Source: Serinus canaria (Eukaryota; Chordata; Aves; Passeriformes; Fringillidae). Taken from it: DNA of 64,000 nucleotides. The notes under the pieces were generated by a model. It saw nothing but the letters and a program-made list of their open reading frames with translations, did not search any database and was not told the DNA's origin. Location of the stretch: NCBI RefSeq assembly GCF_022539315.1, contig NC_066336.1, forward strand, positions 1,678,600 through 1,742,599, given 5' to 3'. Position numbers and translations under genes: made by a program. Shown piece by piece: positions 1 through 11,149 of the stretch (the first letter of the stretch is position 1; every line of letters begins with the position of its first letter).

Positions 1-54
1 TCAATCACCATTCCTGGAGAAGAAATGACTTGACATGGCACTCTGGGCTGGTGA

Positions 55-141
55 CAAGGTGGGGAATGGTCACAGGTTGGACTCGATGGTCTCGGAGGGC
101 TCTTCCAGCCTCAGGGGTTCTGTGATTCTGTGATTCTGTTT
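55..141 (+). repeat. CR1 LINE 3' end fragment
   Basis: The segment has the usual avian CR1 tail: a 'ttggactcgatgg...cttccagcct' stretch followed by tandem 'tgtgattc' octamers. CR1 elements are 5'-truncated on insertion, so only the last bases are expected. Confidence 0.8.
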
Positions 142-439
142 GAGCTGGGCAGGGCTGCCTGGGGTCTGGCTCTGCTGCCCAGCAGCTGCAGCCCTGGGGC
201 TTCCTGAGGCACTTTTCACAGCACTTCTGCAGCTCTGGAAACAGCCAGAAAATGCACTGGCACCTCTGGAAACCTCTGGGATTGATTTCAGGAAATTGTC
301 ACGAAGGCAGGAGCTGTGCTTGGCCACAGAAGGGGCTGATTTTGGGGTCTTTGTGAGAACCCAGGATGGAAAAGGGGCCCTGGGCTGTTTCTTTCTCCTG
401 AACCCCTCTGCCCCATCCTTCCCACCACAGGTGATCACC

Positions 440-1420
440 CTGCAGTTAACTCAGAGAATCCTGGATCCCAGAAAGGTTTGGGCTGGAGGGTTAAAGCTCA
501 TCCCAGAGAATCCTGGATCCCAGAAAGTTTTGGGCTGGAGGGTTAAAGCTCATCCTAAAGAATCCTGGAATCCCAGAGTGGTTTGGGCTGGAAGGGTAAA
601 GCTCAGCCCAGATAATCCTGGATCCCACAAAGGTTTGGGCTGGAGGGTTAAAGCTCAGCCCAGATAATCTTGGATCCCAGAAAAGTTTGGGCTGGAGGGT
701 TAAAGCTCAGGGAATCCTGGAATCCCAGAGTGGTTTGGGCTGGAGGGTTAAAGCTCAGCTCAGAGAATCCTGGATCCAGAAAGGTTTGGATCAGAGGGTT
801 TAAGCTCAGCTCAGAGAATCCTGGATCCCACAAAGGTTTGGATCAGAGGGTTAAAGCTCATCCCAGAGAATCCTGGATCCCAGAGTGGTTTGGGCTGGAA
901 GGTTAAAGCTCAGCTCAGAGAATCCTGGATCCCAGAGTGGTTTGGGTTGGAGGGTTAAAGCTCATCCCAGAGAATCCTGGATCCCAGAGTGGTTTGGGCT
1001 GGAGGGTTAAAGCTCATCCCAGAGAATCCTGGATCCCAGAGTGGTTTGGGCTGGAGGGTTAAAGCTCAGCTCAGAGAATCCTGGAATCCCAGAGTGGTTT
1101 GGGCTGGAGGGTTAAAGCTCAGCTCAGAGAATCCTGGATCCCAGAAAGGTTTGGATCAGAGGGTTAAAGCTCAGAGAATCCTGGATCCCAGAAAGGTTTG
1201 GATCAGAAGGTTAAAGCTCAGAGAATCCTGGATCCCAGAAAGGTTTGGGCCGGAAGGTTAAAGCTCAGCTCAGAGAATCCTGGATCCCACAAAGGTTTGG
1301 ATCAGAGGGTTAAAGCTCAGAGAATCCTGGATCCCAGAGTGGTTTGGGCTGGAGGGTTAAAGCTCAGCTCAGATAATCCTGGATCCCAGAAAGGTTTGGA
1401 TCAGAGGGTTAAAGCCCATC
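440..1420. repeat. Minisatellite of about 19 units derived from a CR1 3' end
   Basis: A unit of 44-54 bp recurs about 19 times. Each copy carries 'tttgggctggagggttaaag' or the variant 'tttggatcagagg', then 'gaatcctggatccca'. This is recognisably the reverse-complemented terminal 50 bp of a CR1 element with a small internal deletion. The last unit runs straight into CR1 body sequence at about 1410, so the array appears to have grown from that element's own 3' end. Unit variants are interspersed, which suggests several rounds of amplification. Confidence 0.85.
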
Positions 1421-1565
1421 CCATCCCACCCCCCTCCCACAGGCAGGGACACCTTCCACCATCCCAGGCTGCTTTCATCCAGCCTGGCCTTGAACACTTC
1501 CAGGGATGGGGGGCTGCAATTCCCTCTCATTACTACCCAGTGCAGGAGAAGGAGGATTTTTGCCA
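1405..1565 (-). repeat. CR1 LINE fragment, parent of the 440-1420 array
   Basis: After the last minisatellite unit the sequence continues in CR1 order on the minus strand. It includes 'gcagggacaccttccac', 'catcccaggctgct' and 'ggccttgaacacttccaggg', all standard CR1 3' body landmarks. Confidence 0.8.
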
Positions 1566-1629
1566 TTGCCTTGGAGCAACTGTGCTCTTAAGTTTCTTCC
1601 AAGACTCACACCAGGGCCGCTTCTCTGCA

Positions 1630-2400
1630 TGTGTGGTCTCTTGGACTGCGTAGAGCTCATAAATAAATAAGGAGAAAAGTTCTTAATCTTCATTCGAAAG
1701 CTCCTGGTATCACAATGCTGCTGCACAAAAGCCATCTTATTAGCCCCAAGTGCAAAATGCTGCCTTTTCTTGCAGAAGCTCATTAATTGCAGGTCACCAT
1801 TCAACAAGAAAGATGAGGCACTTGAGTTCTTCAGGCTCTCATTAGCCACCGAGCTGAACAGTATGTGTGAAATTAACAGTCACCTGAGTACCTCTATAAT
1901 TTCATAATTATTAGGCCTAATGGGTTAGTCTCTGCCAAATGGTTTTAACTCCTTCCTAGCCAGAGCAGGGAATCACATGAGCTGCCAAGGTTGGCGCATT
2001 TCTCGAGTTTTATAACCATTTAGCAGCTTTCTTGTGGAAATAATAATCAGGAGAGGAAGTTTCCAGGATCATGTACTGTTTGCATTTTTTAACATATGTT
2101 TAGCTTTTAATTATTCATATCCAGCGCGCCAAGGAAGCAGATAGCCTGCATCCCAGAGAGTGGGTGAAAGAGCTTTCTCTGCAAAGGGATTTTAATTGGT
2201 TTTAAAATGTGTTCTGCGTGTGTGTTTATATTTGCGTGTGCGTGTGAGAGCCGAGCCTTTGGTTTCTCTTCTCCTTGATGATTACATTACATTATTTCCC
2301 GTCTCTTACATTTTTATTTATCTTAGGCTTAAAAAGCAAAATCAGAGCTGAGATTTCTGTCTCTGCTTTTGAACTCGAGAAGCTTGGAAATGGCACTGCC
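1630..2400. promoter_or_regulatory. AT-rich noncoding block, candidate conserved element
   Basis: About 770 bp of non-repetitive, AT-rich sequence sits abruptly between GC-rich repeats. It holds many TAAT/ATTA cores ('tcattaattgcag', 'aattattaggcctaat', 'tttaattattcat'), the kind of homeodomain-site clustering seen in vertebrate developmental enhancers. No open frame, splice pattern or transposon signature was seen. Conservation is inferred from composition only. Confidence 0.4.
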
Positions 2401-2867
2401 TTTTAATGGGGATTTTCTCCTCCTTGAATCCAGCCCGGAGGGGAAGGCTGCCTCTCACCTCCATCACTAATTGTTTTTCTTGTGGTTTGTCTCACAGTCC
2501 GGAGCGTGGGCGTCTTGTTCCAGGTGGGAACAAGCACAGCAGAACCCCCCCAAATTTGGGGTGAGCTGGTGGGGGGGCTGTGACCCCGTGGCCATCTCAT
2601 TACACCCACTGGGCAGCCCCCCTGGCCCCCACCCTGTGGAAAACCAGCCCCTTCCCTCCCTGCATCCATTCAATCTGGGCACAGGTACTCCAGCCTGTCC
2701 CAAACACTCCGAGTTGAGAGCTGGGATTTAAATTTGCTTCTAAAATCACATCCACACCCACTGCAGATGGGTTATACTGGGCATGCTGAGCTCTCCTCTG
2801 GGATAGAAATCCCTTTCCCACTGCTTTCAGCCTTGATGAGGCCCTTAGCAGGGATGAGAGGCCCAGG

Positions 2868-2945
2868 CAGCAGGCCCAGGAAAGAGCTGAGTGCTTGGAC
2901 TGATGATCTTGGAGGGCTTGTCCACCCCTGATGGCCCTGTGAGCT
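2868..2945 (+). repeat. Short CR1 3' end fragment
   Basis: The pattern 'cttggactgatgatcttggagg...ccacccctgatggccctgtgag' matches the CR1 3' tail with moderate decay. Confidence 0.5.
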
Positions 2946-3420
2946 GCCTGAAGTCCCCTCAGAGCCCTGCTGGCAGGAGGGGCTGGTCTCTGGAGGCTGG
3001 AGCTGGTGCAGCTGGGGCTGGTGGCAGGAACAGGGAGCAAGGAGCACTTTGGCTGCCCTGGACTGCCCAGCTGAGCTCGGGTGGGACCTGCTCTCACCTG
3101 GAGCAGCACAGCAGAGCCTCAAGAGTGACAAAAGGTGGCCTTGTGATGGTGCAGCTGCTGCTCCAGCCCTCAGCTGTGCCAGCCTCAGCCCACAGCCTCT
3201 CTGCTCTTCCACTCCACATCTGCAGGTTTGGGGCATTGGTTTTTTGGCTGATGCTGTCCTGGGATTTGTTCTCATTGGGCACAAGCGTAGGAAGGGGGGC
3301 TTGGGGCCTGGGTGAGAGGAGCAGGGACCTGCCAAGGGCTGTGGCTCAGCAAATCCCTGCCCTGATGGCCAGGGCAGGAGCTCCTGTGGCAGCAGCAGGA
3401 ACCCAAGGCTCCTCTGCAGT

Positions 3421-3597
3421 GACAGCAGGGATGGGTTCTTCAGGAGAGCAGGGATGGGCTCCCCAGGAGAACAGGGATGGGCTCCTCCAGGAGAGCAGGG
3501 ATGGGCTCCCCAGGTGAGAGCAGGGATGGGATCCCCAGGAGAGCAGGGATGGGCTCCCCAGGAGAGGCAGGGATGGGATCCCCAGGACAGCAGCCAG
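3421..3597. repeat. Minisatellite, about 24-bp unit
   Basis: About seven copies of a unit built on 'gagcagggatgggctcccca'. The repeat opens frames on both strands, which I do not regard as coding. Confidence 0.85.
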
Positions 3598-3749
3598 GTG
3601 GGAGATCTGCAGGCCACCAGAAAAGACCAAGGCCAGGTGAGCAGCTTGGCTGGACCCCAGAGTCAGCCCCATGAGCTAATCCCCCTGCCAGCCCTGCCTG
3701 TGCTGGCAGATCAAGGCTGGGAGGAGGGAGGGTCTTCCTTCACTTGAGG

Positions 3750-4345
3750 TGCTGGAGAAACGTCTCCTTCGATGATATTTCACCTTACCTCTCCTTGCCA
3801 CATCTGTCAACTTCTGCTAATTACCGAGTTTGCTATCACCCTCTGCACTGATGTGAAGGGTAGGGAAAACAGAAAAAGGAGGTTAAGGGATTCTACAATT
3901 ATAAATGATGTCTGGCAGGCTAAGGTACCATATAATGCATTATAAGCACTTAAAAAGCTAACCCATTCTGTCTTCTTTCTTTGGCATAAATAATGGCTTT
4001 TTTATGAATAAATCATGCAGCCAAGGTCTCTGAAAATAGCAGGAACCTGGAGCAGAATGTCTCCATCCTCATTTTTGCTAGGACAGCAGAGAAGTCAGCA
4101 ATCCACTCCATCACCACTGATAAACTGGGGCGAGTGCAACTCCCAGTAATGAAATAGGGAGATAAAGTTTGGGGAGGGTGAGCAGGGCACTGGGATATTT
4201 CTGCCAAAGCACCGACTGCACCCGGGCTCCAAATGAAACATAATGGACTCGAGGAGATAAGCATTTTTTTCCTGCCCCATGAATAAAGCAAGACCTCATA
4301 ACTCACAGACAGGCAAAGCTGCCAGCAACTTAAAAGTGCTTCCTT
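3750..4345. promoter_or_regulatory. AT-rich noncoding block, candidate conserved element
   Basis: AT-rich, non-repetitive sequence with clustered homeobox-like and MEF2-like words ('gctaattaccgag', 'aattataaatgatg', 'ataatgcattataagc', 'ttatgaataaatcatg'). It contrasts with the GC-rich flanks and contains no credible ORF. The regulatory role is an inference. Confidence 0.4.
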
Positions 4346-4439
4346 CTGCTTCTGGTTTGTGTTTCCTTTTAATGAAGCTGCTCCAAAGCCGAGGGGGAGC
4401 TCAGAAGTGGGGCTGGAAGCAAAGCCTGCCTTTGCTCGT

Positions 4440-4690
4440 GTGGAGTCCGGCTGGCTGCGGAGGGCTGGGTGGGCTGGGAGGGATGGGAGGGAGCTGGGGA
4501 GGGCTGGGTGGGTGGTGGGGAAGGCTGGGAGGGCACTGGGATGGGCTGGGTGGGTGGTGGGGAAGGATGGGTGGGTGGTGGGGAGGCTGGAGGGCACTGG
4601 GAGGAAGCTGGGGAGGGCTGGGTGGGCTGGCTGGGAGCTGGGGTGGGCTGTGAGGGCACTGGGATAGGCTGGGTGGGCAGCCACAGCCAC
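4440..4690. repeat. G-rich low-complexity repeat with G-quadruplex potential
   Basis: Imperfect tandem words 'ggctgggtgggtggtgggga' and 'ggagggcactgggatgggct' run for 250 bp with almost all G on the plus strand. Runs of three or four G at short spacing could form quadruplexes. Confidence 0.8.
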
Positions 4691-5977
4691 CCAGCCCTCG
4701 CACAAAGAGCTCACTCGCAGCTGCCCGTGCCTGGAGGGGCAGGGAGAGAGGTGCTGGAGGTCCTGCCAGGGTGGGAGATCCTCGAGGTCCTGGAGGTCCT
4801 GCTGCCCTGCCAGGGTGGGCACCCTGCCTGTGCTCTGTGCTGAGGAGTTCCTGAGGGCACAGGGCCTCTGCTCAGCCCTGGCTGTGTCTGCACCTGACTG
4901 TTTCCCCTTCCCAAGGGTCTCTTCAGGCAGGTGGACACCCAGCCATTCCTCTTCTCACCTCCCTGGTGCAGCTGGGACCACCCAGAGGGACCCCCATCAA
5001 GGCAGGGCTGCAGGTTTGGAGCTGCCTTGCTCAGGGTCAGGCTCCCTGTGCTCCCCACACCCCAGCCCAGCCCTGGGTGCTGCCCCAGCCCCTCTCCCCC
5101 AGGCACAGCCCACCCTCCTCTTTCTGGGAGATCAGAGGGGAAAAGCTCATCCCCTAAAAAACACATCCCATGTGGGTGGGGGCAGAGGAATCGCCCTCCT
5201 CATCCTGCAGCAGGTGGGGATGGGACTCACACCCACCCTGGCACCTCATGCATCTCCTGCAGGTGCAGAGCAGGGCTGGGGGCCCCAGCACACTCCTGTG
5301 CATGAGCCAAGCCTGTCAGAACCTTGGAAAGACCTCGGGGCTGGGCAGAGTTCCCACAGCACCCCCTGAGCTGCAGCAGCAGCTGCCAGAGCCCACGCAG
5401 ACCATGAGGGGCTCCTGGGCAGAGGGACCCCAGCCCTGCTCCTGCCCCTGGCTGCAGAAACCCACTCAGGAGGAGTGGGGACAGCCCTGGGAATGCTGTC
5501 TGGGATTGGGACACTGGTGTCACCCCCTCAGCTCTGAGCAGCCCTTGTTCCCTGCTGGATACACAATTCCCCTGCAGCCTTCACCCTCCAGGACCAAGAG
5601 CCATGACTGGCATCGAGTGCCCAGGGCAGGAGGGCCAAGAACGTCCAGGAGAGCCAAGAACGTCCAGGAGAGGAGCTCCTCAGCAGGGAGGGGGCTCTGT
5701 GTTCCCAGCAGGGGCTGAGCACCTGCCAGGTGTGTCTGCAGCAGAGCCCAGCCTGGCATGGCACCTGGCACCAAGGGCAGTGCCAGGAGCCAGGGTGTCT
5801 GCTGGCAGAGACCTCTGCCTTGCCCACCTGGCTGTGGCTCCACAGGCCCTGCCAGGGAATGATTTTTGAGGGTCCAGCTTGGTGCTGATGGCTTTGGGAA
5901 GAGGACTCAGAGGGCATCACCTGCAGTGCTCAGCACAGCCCCAGCCTGGCAGAGCTTCCTGCAGCATCCCAGAAAAG

Positions 5978-6014
5978 CAGAATCCCACAGAATCCCACAG
6001 AATCCCACAGAATC
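5978..6014. repeat. Short 10-bp tandem (cagaatccca)n
   Basis: Three to four copies of 'aatcccacag', a word typical of the CR1 terminal octamer region on the minus strand. It may mark a CR1 tail that has otherwise decayed. Confidence 0.65.
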
Positions 6015-6237
6015 AGCACTTAATCAGCAGCCACAGGCACCAAATCCCTGCCCTGGGCCTGGAATCAAATCCTGGATTCCCCAGGAGCTGCTGCTGGGGC
6101 TGGGGCTGGGGCTGGGCAAGGGGAGGGAAGGACAAAGCTCCAGCCTGTCCTTGGAGGAGGATGAAGGGCAGATGGAGGGGAAATGGAGCAGGGGAAAAGG
6201 CACTTAGAAGGGACTTTGGACAAGGAGCTGGAGTGAC

Positions 6238-6440
6238 AGCACATCCCACTGCCAGAGGGCAGGGTTAGGTGGGATGTTCAGCTGGGGCTGCCCCTGGATC
6301 CCTGGCAGTGCCCAAGGCCAGGCTGGACACTGGGGCTGGGAGCACCTGGCACAGTGGGAGATGTCCCTGCCATGGCAGGGGTGGAACAAGATGATCTTTA
6401 AGGCCCCTCCCAACCCAGACCATTCCCCTGTTCAATGATT
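6238..6440 (+). repeat. CR1 LINE 3' fragment
   Basis: The order is 'ggcagtgcccaaggccaggctgg', then 'tgtccctgccatggcagggg', 'gatgatctttaagg' and 'cctcccaacccagaccatt', which is the canonical CR1 3' end. Confidence 0.9.
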
Positions 6441-7287
6441 AGGGCTGTCCTGAGCAGGGCCAAACTCAGGGACACCTTTGCCCAGGTGCCCCCAGTGCCT
6501 TGGAGGGAGGCAGCACCTTGCCCTCCACCCCGGGGACACCTGGCACTCTGCTCTGTCAGGACCTGTTCTCTGGGGACATCCTGCCAACCTCCCTGAGCAG
6601 GTAATGACCCCCCCAGAGAGACCCTCTGCCCAATTATTCTGGGGGACAAGCTCAGCGAGAGCTCAGCAGAGGTGGGCACAGCCCCAGAGCCCCCTGTGCC
6701 CACCCCTACAGCTGTGGCAGTCTCCAGCACCTGGTGCCAGGAGCTCCAGCTGGAGCTGCATTCCCTGTGAGCTCCTCCTGAGCTGGCAGCTCACCAAGCC
6801 CCTCGGGGGCTGGGAGGAGCAGCCGAGCGATCTGAAATCACCCGCGGGGTGTGCGGGGCACGCTGAGCCACACCTGTGCAGAACACACACACCGCCACCT
6901 CCGGGGACACCGCGCTGGGCACGCCCCTGGCACACCCCTGGCACACCCCGGGGTGCGGTGCTGCTCTCACAGGCTGGGGATGAAGGATCTTTGCACTTCC
7001 CCAAGGTCTCCAGGCTTCCCCAGCAGACCTTTTCTCTCTTTTCCTGCAGGGAGGGAAGGTTTCCTGGGGACAGACCCCCCTGCCCAGCTTGCTCTCGCTG
7101 TGGCAGCCCTGCAGCCCATGCCCAGGGGTGCCAGGGAGGGTGAGGAGCATCCTCTGCCTGCCCTGGTGCTGCTCCTCCTGGCAGCCCCCAGGCCAGGTGG
7201 CTGGGTTGCTTCCTTGGGCTTCATTCAGCACGAGCAGCTTGTGCTGTTTCTCCTCCTCCCTGGGGTGGGCTGCTCATTTTTGCCCCA

Positions 7288-7545
7288 GAAGACAATGCCC
7301 TTTTTCAAAAACAAAGAAATTATAAAGTACATATGAACATATGGTAACATATATTCCAGGCTGCCTATGTGGCCAATTCTCTGTATGTTACCATATGGTG
7401 CCAAGTATTTAGCAAAAATATAACTTGACTGTTTCTCTTTCCATATGGGGATTCTTTTGCCTTAATTAATAACATTGAGCAAAAACTCTTTCTAAGGTTT
7501 CCAAGATTTCTGCAAGGGACTATCTTATGACAGACACGTGCTCCT
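7288..7545. promoter_or_regulatory. AT-rich noncoding block with a perfect inverted repeat
   Basis: A compact AT-rich island in GC-rich surroundings has several CATATG E-boxes, 'ttaattaata' and 'aaaaatataactt'. It includes the 14-bp inverted repeat listed separately. It is probably a noncoding regulatory element, judged from composition and motif content alone. Confidence 0.4.
7338..7397. repeat. Perfect 14-bp inverted repeat, 32-nt loop
   Basis: CATATGGTAACATA at 7338-7351 is the exact reverse complement of TATGTTACCATATG at 7384-7397. The spacer of 32 nt includes 'cctatgtggcc'. It could be a paired binding site or an RNA hairpin. Confidence 0.9.
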
Positions 7546-7954
7546 GAAGGCTTTCCTCCTGATGTGTCTGCACCCTTCTGTCCCTGTCCCCTCCTCATGC
7601 TCCAGGGGCAGCTGTGGGGACATCTGCCCGTGGGGCTGGGAGGGGGGTGCTGCACCCTGCCTTGGCTCCCAGCCCAGGAGCTCCTGCCCCTGATGCCTCA
7701 GGTTTGGCTTTTCTGTTTTTCAGATTTGCTTTAGTGTGTGGGTCTGGGCTCCATATTATGGGATGGTGAGCTCTGTGCACAGAGCAGGGAGACAAAACAA
7801 TTCCTGCTCCAGCTGGGCACCAAGGACAAATGAGCCAAACCTCAGCCCAGGAGCACAAACCCCGTGGGCTGGAGAGAGAAAAACAAGGCTGGGACTGCCT
7901 GGGCTAAAGCTGGGCTGGGACAATGAACTGCAAGGTGGGAATGGAGCAGAGCTG

Positions 7955-8140
7955 ATCCCAGGGACAGACCCCGTGCCCGGCCGGGCATTTTGGGGCCATT
8001 TTGGGTCATCTTGGGTGCAGCCCTGGCCGGGCTCTGGTGCTGCCCAAGGTGGGTCCATGGAGATCCTTTGAATAAATCCCTGCTTTATTCTTCAGCCCAG
8101 TCTGGTCTCTGTTCTAGGGCAGCCTTTACAAGGCATCATC
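7955..8140 (+). mobile_element. Probable 3' part of an avian retroviral LTR
   Basis: The word 'ttgaataaatccctgctttattctt' contains a polyadenylation signal and is followed by 'ggcagcctttacaaggcatca'. I recall this order from R-U5 ends of songbird endogenous-retrovirus LTRs. The 5' boundary is not clear and no target duplication was identified. Confidence 0.4.
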
Positions 8141-8334
8141 CCCTCAGGGCCTGGCTGCAGCTGGGGATACCTCAGTGCCTGTGGGCTGCATCCCTCAGGC
8201 TCATCCCAGAGCTAATGGAACAAAGGGGACGTGCAGAGGGAGCTGGTGCAGCACAGAGAGCATTGGTGGCCACACAGGGGCTGCTGTCTCCAAAGGGGCA
8301 GAAAGCTGCACACTCTGCAGTTAAACCTCTCCAG

Positions 8335-8637
8335 AGTTCTCTCCCAGAACAGTGAAAAATGTCAGGCAGCAACTGGCAGAACCAGAGGACACAGCCTCGA
8401 GCTGCACCAAGGGAAATACAGGTTGGATATTAGGGAAAACAGTGAGAAAGTTCTGGAATGTTCTGCCCAGGGAGGTGGTGGAGTCCCCATCCCTGGGGGT
8501 GTTTAACAAAGCCTGGATGTGGCACTGGGTGCCAGGGGTGAGTTGGGGTGTTGGGGCTGGGTTGGACTCAATGAGCTTGAAGGTCTCTTCCAACCCAGGG
8601 ATTCTGGGAATTCTGGAAATTCTGTGATTCTGTGTGA
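8335..8637 (+). repeat. CR1 LINE 3' fragment
   Basis: CR1 landmarks appear in order: 'caagggaaatacaggttgga', 'agttctggaatgttctgccc', 'ggaggtggtggagtccccat' and 'ggttggactcaatgagcttg', followed by the terminal 'gattctg' octamers. Confidence 0.9.
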
Positions 8638-9382
8638 TGCTCTCATGACAAGCCCACAGCCCTTGGGATGTCCCAGTGGGATGGGGTGTGAAGAGTCAGT
8701 GGCACAGCCCCAGCTGACAGAGATCCTCCTGTCAAAGGAGACAAATCTCTGTGGCTCCAGATGTGTCCCTTGTCCCTCAGGGATGTTCCTGCAGTGCAGG
8801 CAGGGCAGAGCTGGCACAGGGCAGGAGAGCAGGGGCAGCAGGGACAGCTGGATCTCCTTCTTTCCCTCTTCCCTGGCTCCTGTCGGAGATGCTGAGCTCC
8901 CTGTCCTCCTCCAGGGGTGGGACAGGACACAGGCAGTGCCACAAGTTCCAAGCTCTGGCTTCAGAGATCTCTGGTCTCCGTCCATCCCCACCGTCCTACC
9001 CCTGTCTCTCCTTCACTGGAGCCCAGGTCTCTGCCCAGCTCTGCCACCTCCAGCTGGTGTCCATCCCCTGAGCAGCTCCCAGCACATCCTGGCAGCATGG
9101 GACACCAGAAGAGCTGGCAGAGTGGCACCACCAGCACCTCTGTGGCCATGGGGCACTGCCAGCACCTTGTGTGCAGCTGTTCCTGGCTCAGGAGCTCGCA
9201 GCTGCTCCCCCATTTCCTGCCAAAGCCCAGAGCAGGACTTGGGGTGGGACATGTGCAGAGCAGGGCTCGGGGTGGGACATGTGCAGAGCAGCCATCCCTG
9301 CAGCCACATGAAACCAGCCCTGATGGGACTGTGCCTGCCTGCTGGCCTGGCTGCTTGCAGGGCGGCTGCTCATGCCTGGGAG

Positions 9383-10345
9383 GGCATTCCCAAAGGGCAG
9401 CACAGCAGGGATTCCCCAGCATCCAGGAACCCTAAACTGGACATTCCCAAAGGGAAGGGCAGCAGGGATTCTCCAGCAGCCAGGAGCCCTAAACTGGGCA
9501 TTCCCAAAGGGAAGGACAGCAGGGATTCTCCAGCAGCCAGGAGCCCTAAACTGGGCATTCCCAAAGGGACAGCACAGCAGGGATTCTCCAGCAGCCAGGA
9601 AGCCTAAATTGGACATTCCCAAAGGGCAGGACAGCAGGGATTCCCCAGCAGCCAGGAGCCCTAAATTGGGCATTCCCAAAGGGAAGGACAGCAGGGATTC
9701 TCCAGCAGCCAGGAACCCTAAACTGGGCATTCCCAAAGGGAAGGACAGCAGGGATTCTCCAGCAGCCAGGAGCCCTAAACTGGGCATTCCCAAAGGGAAG
9801 GACAGCAGGGATTCCCCAGCATCCAGGAACCCTAAACTGGGCACTCCCAAAGGGAAGGACAGCAGGGATTCCCCAGCAGCCAGGAGCCCTAAATCTGGGC
9901 ATTCCCAAGGAGCAGCAGGATTCTCCAGCAGGAACCCTAACTGGGCATTCCCAAAGGGCAGCACAGCAGGGATTCCCCAGCAGCCAGGAGCCCTAAACTG
10001 GGCACTCCCAAAGAGAAGGACAGCAGGATTCTCCAGCAGCCAGGAGCCCTAAACTGGGCACTCCCAAAGGGAAGGACAGCAGGGATTCTCCAGCAGCCAG
10101 GAACCCTAAACTGGGCACTCCCAAAGGGAAGGACAGCAGGGATTCCCCAGAAGCCAGGAACCCTAAACTGGGCATTCCCAAAGGGCAGGACAGCAGGGAT
10201 TCTCCAGCAGCCAGGAACCCTAAATTGGGCACTCCCAAAGGGCAGCACAGCAGGGATTCCCCAGCAGCCAGGAACCCTAAACTGGGCACTCCCAAAGAGA
10301 AGGACAGCAGGACAGCAGGGATTCTCCAGCAGCCAGGAGCCCTCA
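9383..10345. repeat. Minisatellite, 57-bp unit, about 17 copies
   Basis: The unit carries 'gggcattcccaaagggaagg', 'acagcagggattctccagca' and 'gccaggagccctaaact'. Copies differ by substitutions (gcattccc or gcactccc, gaagg or gcagc), and there are internal deletions near 9900-9930 and a short duplication near 10310. The long frames on both strands here are artefacts of the repeat length being a multiple of three. Confidence 0.92.
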
Positions 10346-10411
10346 ATTTGCATGACAGGCTGGCTGTATCCTGGGGATCCGTGTGCCATGGCTGACTGTG
10401 GGATGCAAATC

Positions 10412-10482
10412 ACAGCATCACAGAATGGTTTGGCTTGGAAGGGCCCTGAAGAGACCAGGCAGGGACACCTTCCACTGTGGAG
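10412..10482 (-). repeat. Short CR1 3' fragment
   Basis: 'catcacagaatggtttggct', 'tggaagggccctgaagagac' and 'gcagggacaccttccact' match the CR1 tail in reverse orientation. The middle section is deleted. Confidence 0.7.
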
Positions 10483-11149
10483 ACCCTGGGGGGGCATTCC
10501 CTGGTTTTGGGAGACACAAGAAGCTTCCCTCAAAAAGCTGTTAGACCCCACTGGCTCCTGCCCCTGTTCCTGTGTCTGTTCCTGTGTTCCTGAGCCACTC
10601 CTTCCCTATTCCCTGATTAGCTCTGACCTCTCTACTGCCCCAGAGCAGGGTCAGCCCCCAGGCCCCTGCAGAGAAAAAGCCAGAGCCTCTGCATGTGGGT
10701 GCTGGGACCTGAACATCTCACTGCATGGCTGAAAAGAACATCTGTGGATTTTATGCAAAGATCCTTTTTGCTTCCTTACCCTGGACTATTCTAGCAGCTA
10801 TTCAGACTGCTGCATGCCACTGAAGCAGATTGCTCCAAGCCCCACTGCAGCCCCTCTTTGGACACCAGGCTGCATTCCCAGCACAGCTCAGCCCAGCCCA
10901 GCCTCTGACCTCTCCTGCCCAACCTCTGGCACAAATCAGATCCCACCCTGGCAGCAGGCTGCCAGCCGGGCTTGCACGAGGGCTGTGGGCTGCTGGTGAC
11001 ATGGTGGCATTCAGAGATGGCTCTGGGAGAAGGTCAGAGCATGCAGAGCAGGCACAGGCTGTCAGCACTCGGGTCTGCTGAGCCTCCGCATGGGGACAGC
11101 CACGGATGATGCAGAAATGGGGCTGTGCCCAGGAGCTGCCTGGGGGTGC
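10483..11149. other. Unique GC-rich sequence, no feature seen
   Basis: No repeat, exon or RNA gene was recognised between the neighbouring CR1 fragments. Confidence 0.5.

Larger units (their letters stand above)
2400..9380. other. Gene-free flank downstream of FOXO6
   Basis: The stretches 2400-2865, 2950-3415, 4690-5975, 6015-6235, 6445-7285, 7550-7950 and 8640-9380, between the elements listed separately, are GC-rich unique sequence. No supported exon, RNA gene or recognisable transposon was seen in them. Their open frames lack domain-like composition and overlap on both strands. EDN2 and HIVEP3 neighbour FOXO6 in mammals, but I saw no endothelin cysteine pattern or zinc-finger exon. Confidence 0.5.

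Noticed and set aside
7100..7400. The CATATG hairpin as a microRNA precursor.
   Set aside because: A 14-bp stem is too short for a canonical precursor and pairing does not extend past the arms; kept only as an inverted repeat.
8519..10052. Frames of 362, 226 and 258 residues with repeated Ser-Pro-Ala motifs.
   Set aside because: The 57-bp minisatellite is in phase with codons, so frames stay open on both strands.
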